Assembly (NCBI RefSeq): GCF_039544105.1
Contig: NZ_BAABLA010000002.1
Length of the DNA stretch: 64,000 bases
Reading direction: 5' to 3' (one strand)
Source of the DNA: Haloechinothrix_A salitolerans
GTDB taxonomy: Bacteria > Actinomycetota > Actinomycetes > Mycobacteriales > Pseudonocardiaceae
Part shown: piece after piece, positions 1-7,910 of the stretch
Layout: every line of letters starts with the position of its first letter
Position numbering within the stretch: position 1 is the stretch's first letter
Program-made: the position numbers and the translations under genes
Notes under the pieces: generated by a model
Told to the model about the DNA's origin: nothing
Database searches by the model: none
Seen by the model: the letters and a program-made list of their open reading frames with translations, nothing else

Positions 1-162
1 AGCTTGGGTGGTGTGAGCGGTCGTGGACACGATCAGGCTCCTTTCCGGGCAGCACCGACCCTCGGTGCCGCGGGCATACCGTGGTGCCCACGCGGCGAGA
101 GTTCGGTTACGCCCGTAACACAACGCCGCTGGCGTGACCCGATCGTGACTCGCCGGACCGGA

Positions 163-900
163 TCATTCGGCGAGCGAGGCCAGCCGTTCGATGTCCAGCA
201 GCTCGATGGCGCCGTAGCGAACGGCGATCAGGCCTTTACGTTCGAAGTCCTTGAGGATCTTGTTCAGCGACGGGCGTTGCACCCCGAGCATGGCGGCCAG
301 CGTGCGCTGTGGCAGCGGCACCGCTCCGGCGACCGCCTCCTCCGCGAGCAGGCGCGCGACCTGTTGTGTCAGGGTGCGGCCAAGTATTCCGATGATGCGA
401 TCCTGGCTGGCCGCCAGCCGCATCGCCACACTCGACAACCACCGACGCGCGATCGCGTGTCTGCTAGCCAACAACCGTTCGAACGACTCCCCGTCGAGAA
501 ACAGCACAGTGGACTCATCCAGCGCATGTCCGGTGTAGGGCAGCGGCATCTCCAGCAGGTGCTGGATGTCTCCGTCGACGTCACCAGGCCCGATGACGTG
601 CACGACCGCTCGTCTGCGACCCGAACCAACGGACAGTTCGATCCGTCCGCGCTGCACGATCCACACGCCGGATGGCGCGGAGCCGCCGCGGAAGACGACA
701 GCGCCGCGTTCCACGGTGACGGTACGCAGCTCAGCCGCGAGAGCGGACAAGTCCGCTGCCGAGAACGGCGCTGCCTCACCGCGCCCAACGCAGCGCGCCA
801 CCCACGCGGCCTGGCGGATGGCCAGTTCGTCTGGACTGCCACCGCCCAGGCGCCGGAGAGTGCGCTGCAGTGGATTCGCGGGGGACTTCGAAGGTTCCAT
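163..900 (-). CDS. Crp/Fnr-family transcriptional regulator
   Basis: A 245-residue regulator. Residues about 50-150 form a cyclic-nucleotide-binding-like beta roll (GPGDVDGD segment), followed by a dimerisation helix and a C-terminal Crp-type helix-turn-helix at about 197-235 (LAAMLGVQRPSLNKILKDFE). The start at 900 was chosen because the fold begins just after it and an AGGA stands upstream; an in-frame start at 963 is possible. The effector is unknown: there is no N-terminal cysteine cluster of the FNR iron-sulfur type. It is divergent from the TlpA-like gene, and the gap holds a CRP-like palindrome at 976-991, so it probably regulates itself and/or that gene. Confidence 0.88.
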   Translation of the reverse strand: MEPSKSPANPLQRTLRRLGGGSPDELAIRQAAWVARCVGRGEAAPFSAADLSALAAELRTVTVERGAVVFRGGSAPSGVWIVQRGRIELSVGSGRRRAVVHVIGPGDVDGDIQHLLEMPLPYTGHALDESTVLFLDGESFERLLASRHAIARRWLSSVAMRLAASQDRIIGILGRTLTQQVARLLAEEAVAGAVPLPQRTLAAMLGVQRPSLNKILKDFERKGLIAVRYGAIELLDIERLASLAE

Positions 901-975
901 GTCTGCGTCCTGTGTCCTCGGGAGCCGGATGGGCCGAGGCGTAAGACACCGTCGTCCTTCCATCGTGCGCTGCTA

Positions 976-991
976 TGTAAGCGCGCTGACA
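976..991. promoter_or_regulatory. CRP-like operator between divergent genes
   Basis: TGTAA, six bases (GCGCGC), then TGACA: a 16-bp near-palindrome with the TGTnA-N6-TnACA layout of CRP-family sites. It lies between a Crp/Fnr gene and a divergent thioredoxin-like gene. The assignment to that regulator is inference. Confidence 0.5.
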
Positions 992-1069
992 GTTATCTTT
1001 CGCCCAGGCATCCGGTTGGGTGAGATATCCGCACACGTTCTCGCGCCGAAACGAGTCTGGAGTTCTCTG

Positions 1070-1576
1070 GTGAATGCGCTGCGATTGATCGCGGTTCTCC
1101 TGTCGAGTTTGGTGGCGCTCGCCGCATGCGGCACGGCGGCCGATGAGGGTACGGAGAGTAGCGGAGGAACGCCCCAACTCGACTTCACCGCGACGACTCT
1201 GGATGGTAGCGAGTTCGCCGGGAAGACGCTCGCGGGCGAACCCGCCGTGCTGTGGTTCTGGACACCGTGGTGTGCGATTTGCCAGCACGAAGCGAGCTTC
1301 ATCGCCGACATGGCCGACAAGCACGGTGATGAGGTCACGTTCGTCGGTGTCGCCGCTCAGGACGACGTCGAGGCCATGCGGGCCTTCGCCGACAGGTACG
1401 GCATCGATTCCTTCACCAACCTCAACGATGCGGATGGTTCAGTCTGGGCGACGTTCGATGTGCCCGCCCAGCCCACGTTCGCGTTCATCAGCGCCAGCGG
1501 TGACGTCGAGCGAGTCAACGGCACCGTGACCGAACAGGCGCTGGAACACTGGATCGACACCCGTGCACAGGCGTGA
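1070..1576 (+). CDS. TlpA/DsbE-like thioredoxin-fold lipoprotein
   Basis: A 168-residue exported thiol-disulfide protein. A hydrophobic signal ends in the lipobox LAAC (Cys20), followed by a Ser/Gly-rich linker. The AhpC-TSA/TlpA fold carries a redox pair in WCAIC (Cys68, Cys71) and a cis-Pro region (VPAQPTF). The GTG start follows GGAG with good spacing and begins exactly at the signal peptide; the frame stays open further upstream but without protein character. Such proteins receive electrons from CcdA-type membrane reductases, and the start of a ccdA gene follows 6 bp downstream. That gene is truncated, so the reductase partner is lost at this locus. Confidence 0.87.
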   Translation: MNALRLIAVLLSSLVALAACGTAADEGTESSGGTPQLDFTATTLDGSEFAGKTLAGEPAVLWFWTPWCAICQHEASFIADMADKHGDEVTFVGVAAQDDVEAMRAFADRYGIDSFTNLNDADGSVWATFDVPAQPTFAFISASGDVERVNGTVTEQALEHWIDTRAQA

Positions 1577-1582
1577 GCGCGG

Positions 1583-1684
1583 ATGTTCGACGCCGGTATC
1601 CTGGGCTTCGCGCTGGCGGCAGGGCTTGTAGCCGCATTCAATCCCTGCGGCTTCGCCATGCTTCCTTCGGCGCGACGCCGTTAG
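1583..1684 (+). pseudogene. ccdA: Truncated ccdA (cytochrome c biogenesis/thiol transport)
   Basis: An ATG 6 bp after the TlpA-like gene opens a frame matching the start of CcdA: a hydrophobic first helix, then the conserved FNPCGFAMLPS. Intact CcdA continues with YL and five more membrane helices (over 200 residues). Here the frame runs into four unrelated residues (ARRR) and a TAG. It also overlaps the 3' end of the convergent methyltransferase. This is a gene cut by recombination, with the joint near 1669. The remaining part of ccdA was not found elsewhere in the window. Confidence 0.8.
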
Positions 1685-2337
1685 TTCGCCGCTTGTCGCG
1701 GCCTGCCACGCAGGGTGATCCGCTTCCCTTCGCGATAATCGCGCAGCTCATCGACGCCTGGCCGCGAGTTGAGCAGCCGCTCCCAGTCGAAGATCGACTC
1801 GACCTCGAAGCCATAGGTCTCGAGCATGTAGCGCACCGCGGCCTGGTTCGGAAGGCCAACCAGAGCGGCACCCTCCCACGAGTAGGCATCGGCGGCGGCT
1901 AGATGCTGCCTCGCGGTGTCGTCGCGTCCCAGCCGGACGATCGGACGATCGGTGCGTCGTCGATTCACATTCGTGTCGATGATCAGGTGCCGGGGGCGTA
2001 ACGCTCTGATGAGTGTGAACAGTTCGGGCCAGCGCAGTGTGTGGTAGAGGAATCCGAGGCACATCACGACATCGACGTCGAGGTGCTCGGTGGTCAGTTT
2101 CTCGAACACGTCACCGCGGATAAACCGATAGCGCGTCGGATCGACGTCGTAGCGGGCGAACGTTTCGTTGGCGTTGTCGACCAACTCTTTCCGGGCCTCG
2201 ATTCCGACGACGTGGGCGGCACCGGCGTGTAGCGCGGCGAAGGACCACCGCCCGTCGTGGCTCGCGATGTCGAGCACCCGAGCACCGGCCAAGACATCGG
2301 TGTTAGCGGCGATGATCGCCTCGCAGCGCAGGTTCAA
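1681..2337 (-). CDS. SAM-dependent methyltransferase, possibly 5'-truncated
   Basis: A class I methyltransferase with motif I VLDIASHDGRWSF, an acidic residue after strand 2 (VVGIEARKE) and motif IV (DVVMCLGFLYH). The substrate is not evident. The best available start is a TTG at 2337 giving 218 residues. The frame stays open upstream to a stop near 2466, encoding protein-like sequence (FDTWPRFFETSDTYAWRERL) that fits the N-terminus of such enzymes, but no ATG or GTG is in frame. Either the TTG is used or the 5' end was lost. The 3' end abuts the ccdA break. Confidence 0.65.
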   Translation of the reverse strand: MNLRCEAIIAANTDVLAGARVLDIASHDGRWSFAALHAGAAHVVGIEARKELVDNANETFARYDVDPTRYRFIRGDVFEKLTTEHLDVDVVMCLGFLYHTLRWPELFTLIRALRPRHLIIDTNVNRRRTDRPIVRLGRDDTARQHLAAADAYSWEGAALVGLPNQAAVRYMLETYGFEVESIFDWERLLNSRPGVDELRDYREGKRITLRGRPRQAAN

Positions 2338-2701
2338 CCGCTCCCGCCACGCATAGGTATCGCTCGTCTCGAAAAACCGCGGCCAGGTATCGAAGAACCC
2401 CGCATTATCGTCTGCCTGTGACGCCGTCAGAGTCCCCTCGACCTCACGCTGCCAGATACGGAATCACTCCCACTGGTCATCTACCTTGGCAAGACATCGA
2501 CCGTAACATCTCATTTAATAGAACACATCATTTGGGCACCGAATTGAACCTGGTTGAAATAGCGGCATCGAAAGTGTCTTTTCGCTGACAAAACAGGGCA
2601 GCGTCACGACCCCGCCCAGGGTCACGAAGCGCGGGCGGCGGAACTCGACAGCACGCTCGCCCGGCCTCGGCGCCGCGTCCGCCACCGACTGGCCACGGAG
2701 C
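2338..2701. other. Intergenic region before the metal operon
   Basis: About 360 bp. The first 130 bp still read as the in-frame upstream part of the methyltransferase on the minus strand. The middle (about 2490-2560) is AT-richer than its surroundings. I see no other gene, RNA or repeat here. Confidence 0.5.
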
Positions 2702-2733
2702 TTGACCTTCCAGTCGACTGGAAGGTGCACGCT
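2702..2733 (+). promoter_or_regulatory. MerR-type operator/promoter of the metal-export operon
   Basis: A -35 box TTGACC (2702-2707) is followed by a 20-bp spacer and a weak -10 CACGCT. A perfect 22-bp palindrome fills the spacer at 2705-2726, with arms ACCTTCCAGTC and GACTGGAAGGT. A long spacer with a centred palindrome is the hallmark of promoters untwisted by MerR-family activators. The 20-bp length is typical of MerR/ZntR promoters, while the CCTTCC/GGAAGG arms resemble copper-type CueR sites. The likely activator is encoded at 5655. Confidence 0.85.
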
Positions 2734-2756
2734 GATCGCAACGGAAGGGAGCCAGC

Positions 2757-2981
2757 ATGGTCGAGCGCAGCTTCACCGTCAGCGGCATTCACTGTGGTGG
2801 ATGCGCCAGCAACATTGAGATTGGCTTGCGTCGTCTCGACGGAGTGCGGCGAGTCACGGCCGACCCCGATACCCATGTGGTGCGAGTCCGCTTCGATGAG
2901 CAGCGCCTCGACGCTGACGCCGTTGCCACCCGCCTCGCACGACTCGGATTCCCGGTAGCCGACGCCGCGAGTGAACAGTGA
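2757..2981 (+). CDS. CopZ-like heavy-metal chaperone (HMA domain)
   Basis: A 74-residue single-domain HMA protein with the ferredoxin-like fold and metal-binding motif GIHCGGCASN (Cys13, Cys16). It should carry a soft metal ion, probably Cu(I), to the ATPase encoded next, which has its own HMA domain. The start follows GGAAGGGAG with normal spacing. The stop overlaps the GTG of the ATPase gene (GTGA), so the two are translationally coupled. The MerR-type promoter lies 24 bp upstream. Confidence 0.88.
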   Translation: MVERSFTVSGIHCGGCASNIEIGLRRLDGVRRVTADPDTHVVRVRFDEQRLDADAVATRLARLGFPVADAASEQ

Positions 2982-5272
2982 CGGCTACCCAGCGGGGCGA
3001 AGACGTCGAGTCCGGCCGCCTGCAGGTCAAGATCGGCGGGATGCACTGCTCGTTCTGCGCGCACACCATCGAGCGCGCCCTGGGCCGCATGGACGGCATC
3101 GAGCAGGTGAACGTGTCACTGGCGCACGAGGAGGCGCTGGTCATCCACGATCCCGATCTGGTGCGGTCTGGACAGATCCGCGACGTGCTGCGCGATCTCG
3201 GCTACACGATCCGCGACCCACGCAAGGTCGCCGCGCTGGCTGAAGCCGAGGCGGAACTGGCAGAGGCGCGCTGGCGGCTCGCCGCCGCCGCGGCGGCCAC
3301 GGCGATCGCGGGCTGGTTGATGATGCTGATGCTCGCGGGCTATCACTTCGCGTTGCTCCCGTGGATCATGCTGGCCCTGGCGGCGCAGGTGGTGTTCGTG
3401 GCGTGCTGGCCGTTCCTGCGGATGACTCTGGCGTCGCTGCGGCGCGGCATACTCAACCAGCACGTGCTGATGGTCGTCGGCGCGTTCGGCGGCATCGCGG
3501 GCGGACTGATCGGCCTGGTCGAACCCACATTTCCGGCGGCGCACTTCCTTGGTGCCGCGATCTTCATCGCCACCTATCACTTGCTGTCGTCGTTCGTCTC
3601 GATCAAGGTGCGAGCCCGCTCGTCGGAAGCGGTACGCAAACTGCTCGACCTGCAACCCCCGGTGGCACGGGTCGTCCGGGAGGGCCGCGAGCACGAACTG
3701 TCCATCGCGGACGTCGCCGTCGGGGATATGGTGCGCGTCCGCCCTGGTGAGGCGATCCCTGTCGATGGTGCGGTGGCCGATGGCGCGTCCAGTGTGGACG
3801 CGTCGATGGTCACCGGCGAACCCATTCCCGAGGAGAAGGCCTCGGGGGACGAGGTGATCGGCGGGAGCCTCAACCAGACCGGCACCCTGCTGATCGAAGT
3901 CACTCGAACCGGACAGGACAGTTACCTCGCGACCGTGGTGCGTTACGTCGAGGAAGCTCGCGCACTCAAACCGGGACTCCTGGCACTGGTCGATCGCATC
4001 CTGCGGGTGTTCGTGCCCGCGGTGCTGCTCATCGCCGCTGGCGCCCTGCTGTGGTGGACGTTCGGCGCGTGGCTCGTCACCGGCGAGGCCGACGTGCGCC
4101 GTGGCGTGTTCGCCGCGCTCGCGGTCGGCGTGATGGGCTACCCGTGTGCGCTAGGCATGGCGACGCCGCTCGCGATGATCCGCGGCGGCGGTGCCGCTGC
4201 CGAGCGCGGCATCCTGATGCGCTCGGCTGACGCGTTCCAGGTGTTCGGCCATATCGACACCGTCGTGCTCGACAAGACCGGCACCCTCACCCAGGGCGCA
4301 CCTCGCGTGACGACGGTCGTCACCGCGCCAGGGCGGGACGAGCGCGAGCTGCTGCGGCTGGCCGCCGCCGTCGAGGACCTCTCGGAACATCCGTTGGGCC
4401 GTGCGATCGTCGCCAAGGCCGAGGACCACGGCGTCGACATCGCGGATGTGGACGACTTCAGCGCCCTGGTCGGCGAGGGTGTGCGAGGCTCGGTCGACGG
4501 CCATCGCGTCGTCGTCGGTAAGACTGGCCTCGCGGCCAGCGCGGGCGGACTCGGTGAGCTGGCCAGGCACGCGGCCGATCTGGAGGCCAGAGCTCACACC
4601 GTCGTTGTCGTGTTGGTCGACGACGCGCTGTGGGGCGTGCTCGCGATCGCCGATCCGATCAGGAGCGAGGCGGCCGATACCGTTGCCACACTGCGCGAAC
4701 GCGGCATCGACCCAGTCATGCTCACCGGCGACAACGAACGCACCGCGACCGCCGTCGCGGAACAGGTCGGCATCACCACGGTCCACGCGGGTGTCCGCCC
4801 GGATGGCAAGGCCGAACGGGTACGAACGCTTCAGACGGCCGGACACCGGGTGGCGATGGTCGGCGACGGCATCAACGACGCCCCCGCACTCATGCAGGCC
4901 GACATTGGCATCGCCATCGGCGCGGGCACCGACATCGCCATCGAAAGCTCCGACGTCATCCTGGTGGGCCACCGGCTCATGGCGGTGGCCGAGGCGTTCG
5001 ACGTGGCAGCCGATTCCTACCGGCGTACCAAACAGAACCTCGCGCTGGCTTTCACGTTCAACGGCATCGGCGTGCCACTGGCCACCACCGGCCTGGTGCA
5101 CCCGGCCTGGGCGATGCTCGCGATGGCCGCCAGCGTCACCATCGTGCTGCTCAACTCGTTCGGGCTGGGCGCGCTCACCCCGAGCGCCTGGCGACGGTTC
5201 ACCACTCCCACCCAAGCAGCCAGCGACGACCACCGCCATCGCGCGGCGGCGGCCGAGGAGACTCCCGCATGA
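2978..5272 (+). CDS. P1B-type heavy-metal-translocating ATPase with YPC motif
   Basis: A 764-residue membrane ATPase. It has one N-terminal HMA domain (GMHCSFC, Cys24/Cys27), membrane helices, the actuator TGEP loop (about 280), phosphorylation site DKTGT (Asp432), the SEHPLG motif of P1B pumps, and the hinge GDGINDAP. The transmembrane metal motif reads YPC (388-390) where Cu(I) pumps have CPC. Helix 7 has FN instead of YN, while helix 8 keeps MAAS and a downstream NS. It should export a soft metal at the expense of ATP, but the cargo cannot be fixed from sequence. It overlaps the chaperone gene upstream and a small membrane gene downstream. Confidence 0.9.
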   Translation: MTATQRGEDVESGRLQVKIGGMHCSFCAHTIERALGRMDGIEQVNVSLAHEEALVIHDPDLVRSGQIRDVLRDLGYTIRDPRKVAALAEAEAELAEARWRLAAAAAATAIAGWLMMLMLAGYHFALLPWIMLALAAQVVFVACWPFLRMTLASLRRGILNQHVLMVVGAFGGIAGGLIGLVEPTFPAAHFLGAAIFIATYHLLSSFVSIKVRARSSEAVRKLLDLQPPVARVVREGREHELSIADVAVGDMVRVRPGEAIPVDGAVADGASSVDASMVTGEPIPEEKASGDEVIGGSLNQTGTLLIEVTRTGQDSYLATVVRYVEEARALKPGLLALVDRILRVFVPAVLLIAAGALLWWTFGAWLVTGEADVRRGVFAALAVGVMGYPCALGMATPLAMIRGGGAAAERGILMRSADAFQVFGHIDTVVLDKTGTLTQGAPRVTTVVTAPGRDERELLRLAAAVEDLSEHPLGRAIVAKAEDHGVDIADVDDFSALVGEGVRGSVDGHRVVVGKTGLAASAGGLGELARHAADLEARAHTVVVVLVDDALWGVLAIADPIRSEAADTVATLRERGIDPVMLTGDNERTATAVAEQVGITTVHAGVRPDGKAERVRTLQTAGHRVAMVGDGINDAPALMQADIGIAIGAGTDIAIESSDVILVGHRLMAVAEAFDVAADSYRRTKQNLALAFTFNGIGVPLATTGLVHPAWAMLAMAASVTIVLLNSFGLGALTPSAWRRFTTPTQAASDDHRHRAAAAEETPA

Positions 5273-5637
5273 CCGCACCGCAGGACACCGCCGACGAAGC
5301 GATCGAACGCGTACCGCGTCACTGGCCCTGGTGGGCGCCTTGAACTGCGGCACTCGCCATCACCGCGATCGTGATCGGCATCGGCAGCTGGATCGTCCTT
5401 ACCCAGAACGACACCGACGCCATGGGAAACATGGGCGCTGACGCTGGTGCGCTCCCGCCCCCGGTGACCGGCTACTACGACGGGGAACGGATCCAGTTCC
5501 TGCACACCGAGACCTCCGAACCCGACGGCGCACGCGGCCCGTTCGGCTTCCAGCCCGACGTGTTCGACACCAGCAACGAACCGGAGATCGTCGTCAACAT
5601 GCCAATCACCACTTGGCCCGGCGGCGAGCGACAATGA
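5269..5637 (+). pseudogene. Small membrane protein gene interrupted by an in-frame TGA
   Basis: The ATG overlaps the ATPase stop (ATGA). The frame encodes HWPWWAP, then an in-frame TGA at 5341-5343, and continues in the same frame with a membrane helix (ALAITAIVIGIGSWIVL) and a soluble tail to 5637. Intact it would have about 122 codons. A TGG-to-TGA change would explain the break. A GTG at 5371 could restart and give an 88-residue piece that keeps part of the helix. The family is not recognised. Its place between the ATPase and the MerR gene suggests an accessory role in metal resistance. Confidence 0.7.
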
Positions 5638-5654
5638 CCCCAGAGGTGAGCGAC

Positions 5655-6062
5655 ATGCGCATCGGAGACCTTGCCAGCAAGGCCAGTGTCAACCCGAAAA
5701 CCATCCGCTACTACGAGAGCATCGGGCTCCTGCCCGAACCCGAGCGCACCCACGCCGGATACCGCGCCTACACCGAACGTGACACCGACCGACTGGTGTT
5801 CATCAAGACCGCGCAGCGACTAGGCCTGCGACTCGACGAGATCAGGGAGATTCTCTCGCTGCGAGACCAGGGACAGCGGCCATGCGACTACGTCCGCGAG
5901 ACCCTGCGCCACCAGGTCACCGAGATCAACCAACGCATCACCGAGTTACGGACACTCCGCGACGAGCTCGTCTCGCTCGACGCACTGGCCGACGACCTCA
6001 TCAACACCGACGTCGCGCACGGCTGCCCGCTCATCGAGCACGCGCACCGCTGCGAGCAGTAG
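5655..6062 (+). CDS. MerR-family metal-responsive activator
   Basis: A 135-residue regulator: winged helix-turn-helix (MRIGDLASKASVNPKTIRYY), coupling helices, a long dimerisation helix (about 80-115) and a C-terminal metal loop. Cysteines lie at 77, 124 and 133, the last two in CPLIEHAHRC. The three-Cys pattern with a C-x8-C loop resembles MerR, ZntR and PbrR more than CueR, which has C-x7-C and lacks the Cys near position 77. AGAGGTGAG precedes the chosen ATG; an ATG at 5634 overlapping the previous stop is also possible. It probably activates the promoter at 2702-2733. Confidence 0.9.
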   Translation: MRIGDLASKASVNPKTIRYYESIGLLPEPERTHAGYRAYTERDTDRLVFIKTAQRLGLRLDEIREILSLRDQGQRPCDYVRETLRHQVTEINQRITELRTLRDELVSLDALADDLINTDVAHGCPLIEHAHRCEQ

Positions 6063-6476
6063 CGGGGTCTCGGGTGCGGGGCCATGACTGCCCGGTTCGA
6101 CGCCCTCGCCGACAGTCACAAGTTCGCTGCTACCTGCCACGCTTCCGCAGGACCAGTGTGGTCATGGACGGCGTGGCGCATCAGCTCAGGCACAGCGGCG
6201 GCATGACGATGAGTTCGATCCGGGATGCGGGGCGACTCGACGTCTCGTGCCCTACGTCGTCGCCAGCATCGGTTACCTGTCCGGTAGGCGGATACGCCAA
6301 CACCCCGAGAACAGCTCAACGTGAAACGACTGGCGAAACCCAAATCAACAGATGAGCGGAAAGGACTCGCCGCGGCTACGGAACGTCGTGCGGGAGCGGT
6401 CGGGAAGACAGGAGACGTCGTGACCGCCACGTACTTGACACTGTACAGACCGGTGTGACTGGCCACGTCCGACCAG
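6063..6476. other. Intergenic region, 414 bp
   Basis: Between the MerR gene and the convergent BNR lipoprotein gene. A 39-codon frame at 6083 (starting MTARFDALAD) matches nothing I know. A TTGACA at about 6435 could be a -35 box, but no clear -10 or downstream gene goes with it. I see no tRNA, terminator or repeat. Confidence 0.4.
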
Positions 6477-7364
6477 TCAGAGCTGCTGGAACACCGTGAA
6501 GCTCTCACCGTTGTCGTCGGAGTGGTAGATAGCGGTATCAGTGGCGATGTAGATCTCATCCTCACCGTGCGTGGTAATCGCTTGCGGACTGGCGGACACC
6601 GTGTCGCGCATCGTCCATGTGCCGCCACTGTCGTCGCTGACATGCACCGCCCCCTCCGGGTCGACGCCGACGAGCCGATCGCTGCTTGGCCAGTCCAGGA
6701 GTATCAGCACCGGCGAGCCGTCGACGACGGAGAACTCGCGCCCGCCGTCAGTGCTGCGCGCGACCCCGTCACGTGTGGTAGCCAGGATCTCCTCGGCGTC
6801 ATTCGGGGACACCGCGATGTCGGCCAGGCCGACCTGCGTGCGACTATCCCAGGACTTCTTGTCCTTGCTCACCATGAGCTGACCGGTCTGGCTGTCCCAG
6901 CCGTAGACGCGATCATGCTTGTACTCCATCGCGTGAAAGTCGACCTCACCCGACAGTGACAGCGGCGTCCAGGTCTGCCCGGCATCGGTGCTCTCGATCA
7001 GACCGAGATTGCCCGGCTGGTCATGCTCCTCGGGCCCGGCATGGCCGGAACCGAGGAAGTGGTCTTCCCCGACGACCGTGAACCCCATGAAGTCCCTGGT
7101 GAGCCCGGCGATCTGCTCGGGAGCACCGTCTCCGGTGATGCGGAAGACGCCGTGATGACTACCCGCATACAGCGTGTCATCGGCCGGATTGACTCCGAGC
7201 CCGTGGATGTGCGCCAGCGACACGCTGCCACCCTCACCGGCGTCGTGACTGTGGCCCTCACCGCCACCGTCACTACACGCGCCGACGACGAATGCAAAGA
7301 CGACGACCGCCCCAAGCCATCCCGTGCCGCGCCCCAACCGGGCCTTCCGGGTCCTGACCGCCAT
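6477..7364 (-). CDS. BNR-repeat beta-propeller lipoprotein of metal-resistance loci
   Basis: A 295-residue exported protein: signal peptide with lipobox VGAC (Cys30), a His-rich linker (EGHSHD), then sialidase/BNR-like repeats (STDAGQTW, STDGGREF, SDDSGGTW, SDDNGESF). It belongs to the propeller proteins often labelled F510_1955 or exo-alpha-sialidase. Sialidase activity is unlikely, since no catalytic Arg/Asp/Tyr set stands out. It is divergent from the mer regulator, with a palindrome between them, which suggests joint control by metal. The His-rich stretch could bind metal outside the membrane. The start follows GGGAG. Confidence 0.72.
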   Translation of the reverse strand: MAVRTRKARLGRGTGWLGAVVVFAFVVGACSDGGGEGHSHDAGEGGSVSLAHIHGLGVNPADDTLYAGSHHGVFRITGDGAPEQIAGLTRDFMGFTVVGEDHFLGSGHAGPEEHDQPGNLGLIESTDAGQTWTPLSLSGEVDFHAMEYKHDRVYGWDSQTGQLMVSKDKKSWDSRTQVGLADIAVSPNDAEEILATTRDGVARSTDGGREFSVVDGSPVLILLDWPSSDRLVGVDPEGAVHVSDDSGGTWTMRDTVSASPQAITTHGEDEIYIATDTAIYHSDDNGESFTVFQQL

Positions 7365-7454
7365 CCCGCACTCCCTGATCAACTCCAGTCCAATGAAATC
7401 CTAGGCAAGACAGTAGATGCGGCGTGCGCGGCCAGCGTCATTGCCCTAGGTGTA

Positions 7455-7491
7455 CTGGCAGAATATATTCGCACATACGGATATCTGGCAG
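7455..7491. promoter_or_regulatory. ArsR-type operator in the mer divergent promoter region
   Basis: The imperfect palindrome ATATTCG-N6-CGGATAT (7465-7484, 6 of 7 arm positions) resembles the AT-rich dyads bound by ArsR/SmtB repressors. It is flanked by a direct repeat CTGGCAG at 7455-7461 and 7485-7491, 30 bp apart. It sits about 34 bp upstream of the ArsR-family start and could control both divergent genes. Confidence 0.6.
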
Positions 7492-7517
7492 TGATGCACT
7501 GAAAGTAACGGTGAACG

Positions 7518-7880
7518 ATGGGCAAGGCGAAGCAGCAGGCCGCGCTGCTACCGACCGACGACGGCGGGGTGGAGATGGTGGCGAAGTTCTTCCGCGCCCT
7601 GGGCGATCCGGTGCGGCTGCGGTTACTGGAGTTCCTGTTGACGAAAGAACACACGGTGACCGAGTGCGTGGAGTGGATCGGACTGTCGCAGGGACGGATC
7701 TCCACTCACCTGGCGTGCTTGGCCGACTGCGGCTACGTGCGGGTGAGGCGAGAGGGCCGCTTCGCCTACTACCGCGTTACTGACCCTCGGGTCGCCGACT
7801 TGGTGCAGCTGGCCCGGTCGCTTGCCGCCGACAACGCAGCCGCACTGGCAGCCTGCGTGCGCATCACCCCCGCCACTTGA
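7518..7880 (+). CDS. ArsR/SmtB-family mercury-type repressor (CmtR-like cysteines)
   Basis: A 120-residue winged-helix repressor: FRALGDPVRLRLLEFL, then a recognition helix region (GLSQGRISTHLACLADCGYV) and a beta wing (REGRFAYYRV). Cysteines are at 50, 67, 71 and 113. Cys67-x3-Cys71 in the recognition helix plus a C-terminal Cys match the metal ligands known for mycobacterial CmtR (Cd/Pb). Actinobacterial mer operons are known to use ArsR-type rather than MerR-type regulators. It is first in the operon, 30 bp before merA, so mercury-induced derepression is the natural reading. Confidence 0.88.
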   Translation: MGKAKQQAALLPTDDGGVEMVAKFFRALGDPVRLRLLEFLLTKEHTVTECVEWIGLSQGRISTHLACLADCGYVRVRREGRFAYYRVTDPRVADLVQLARSLAADNAAALAACVRITPAT

Positions 7881-7910
7881 CAGGGCCATAAGCGAAGGGA
7901 GATACGGGAT

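Noticed and set aside
4151..5353. 400-codon minus-strand frame opposite the P1B ATPase
   Set aside because: Shadow frame without domain motifs.
6083..6202. 39-codon frame after the MerR gene
   Set aside because: No good ribosome site or recognisable features; too short to support.
7376..7383. TGATCAAC as a possible third copy of the 85-bp element
   Set aside because: No partner GTTGATCA about 85 bp away on either side and no internal core.
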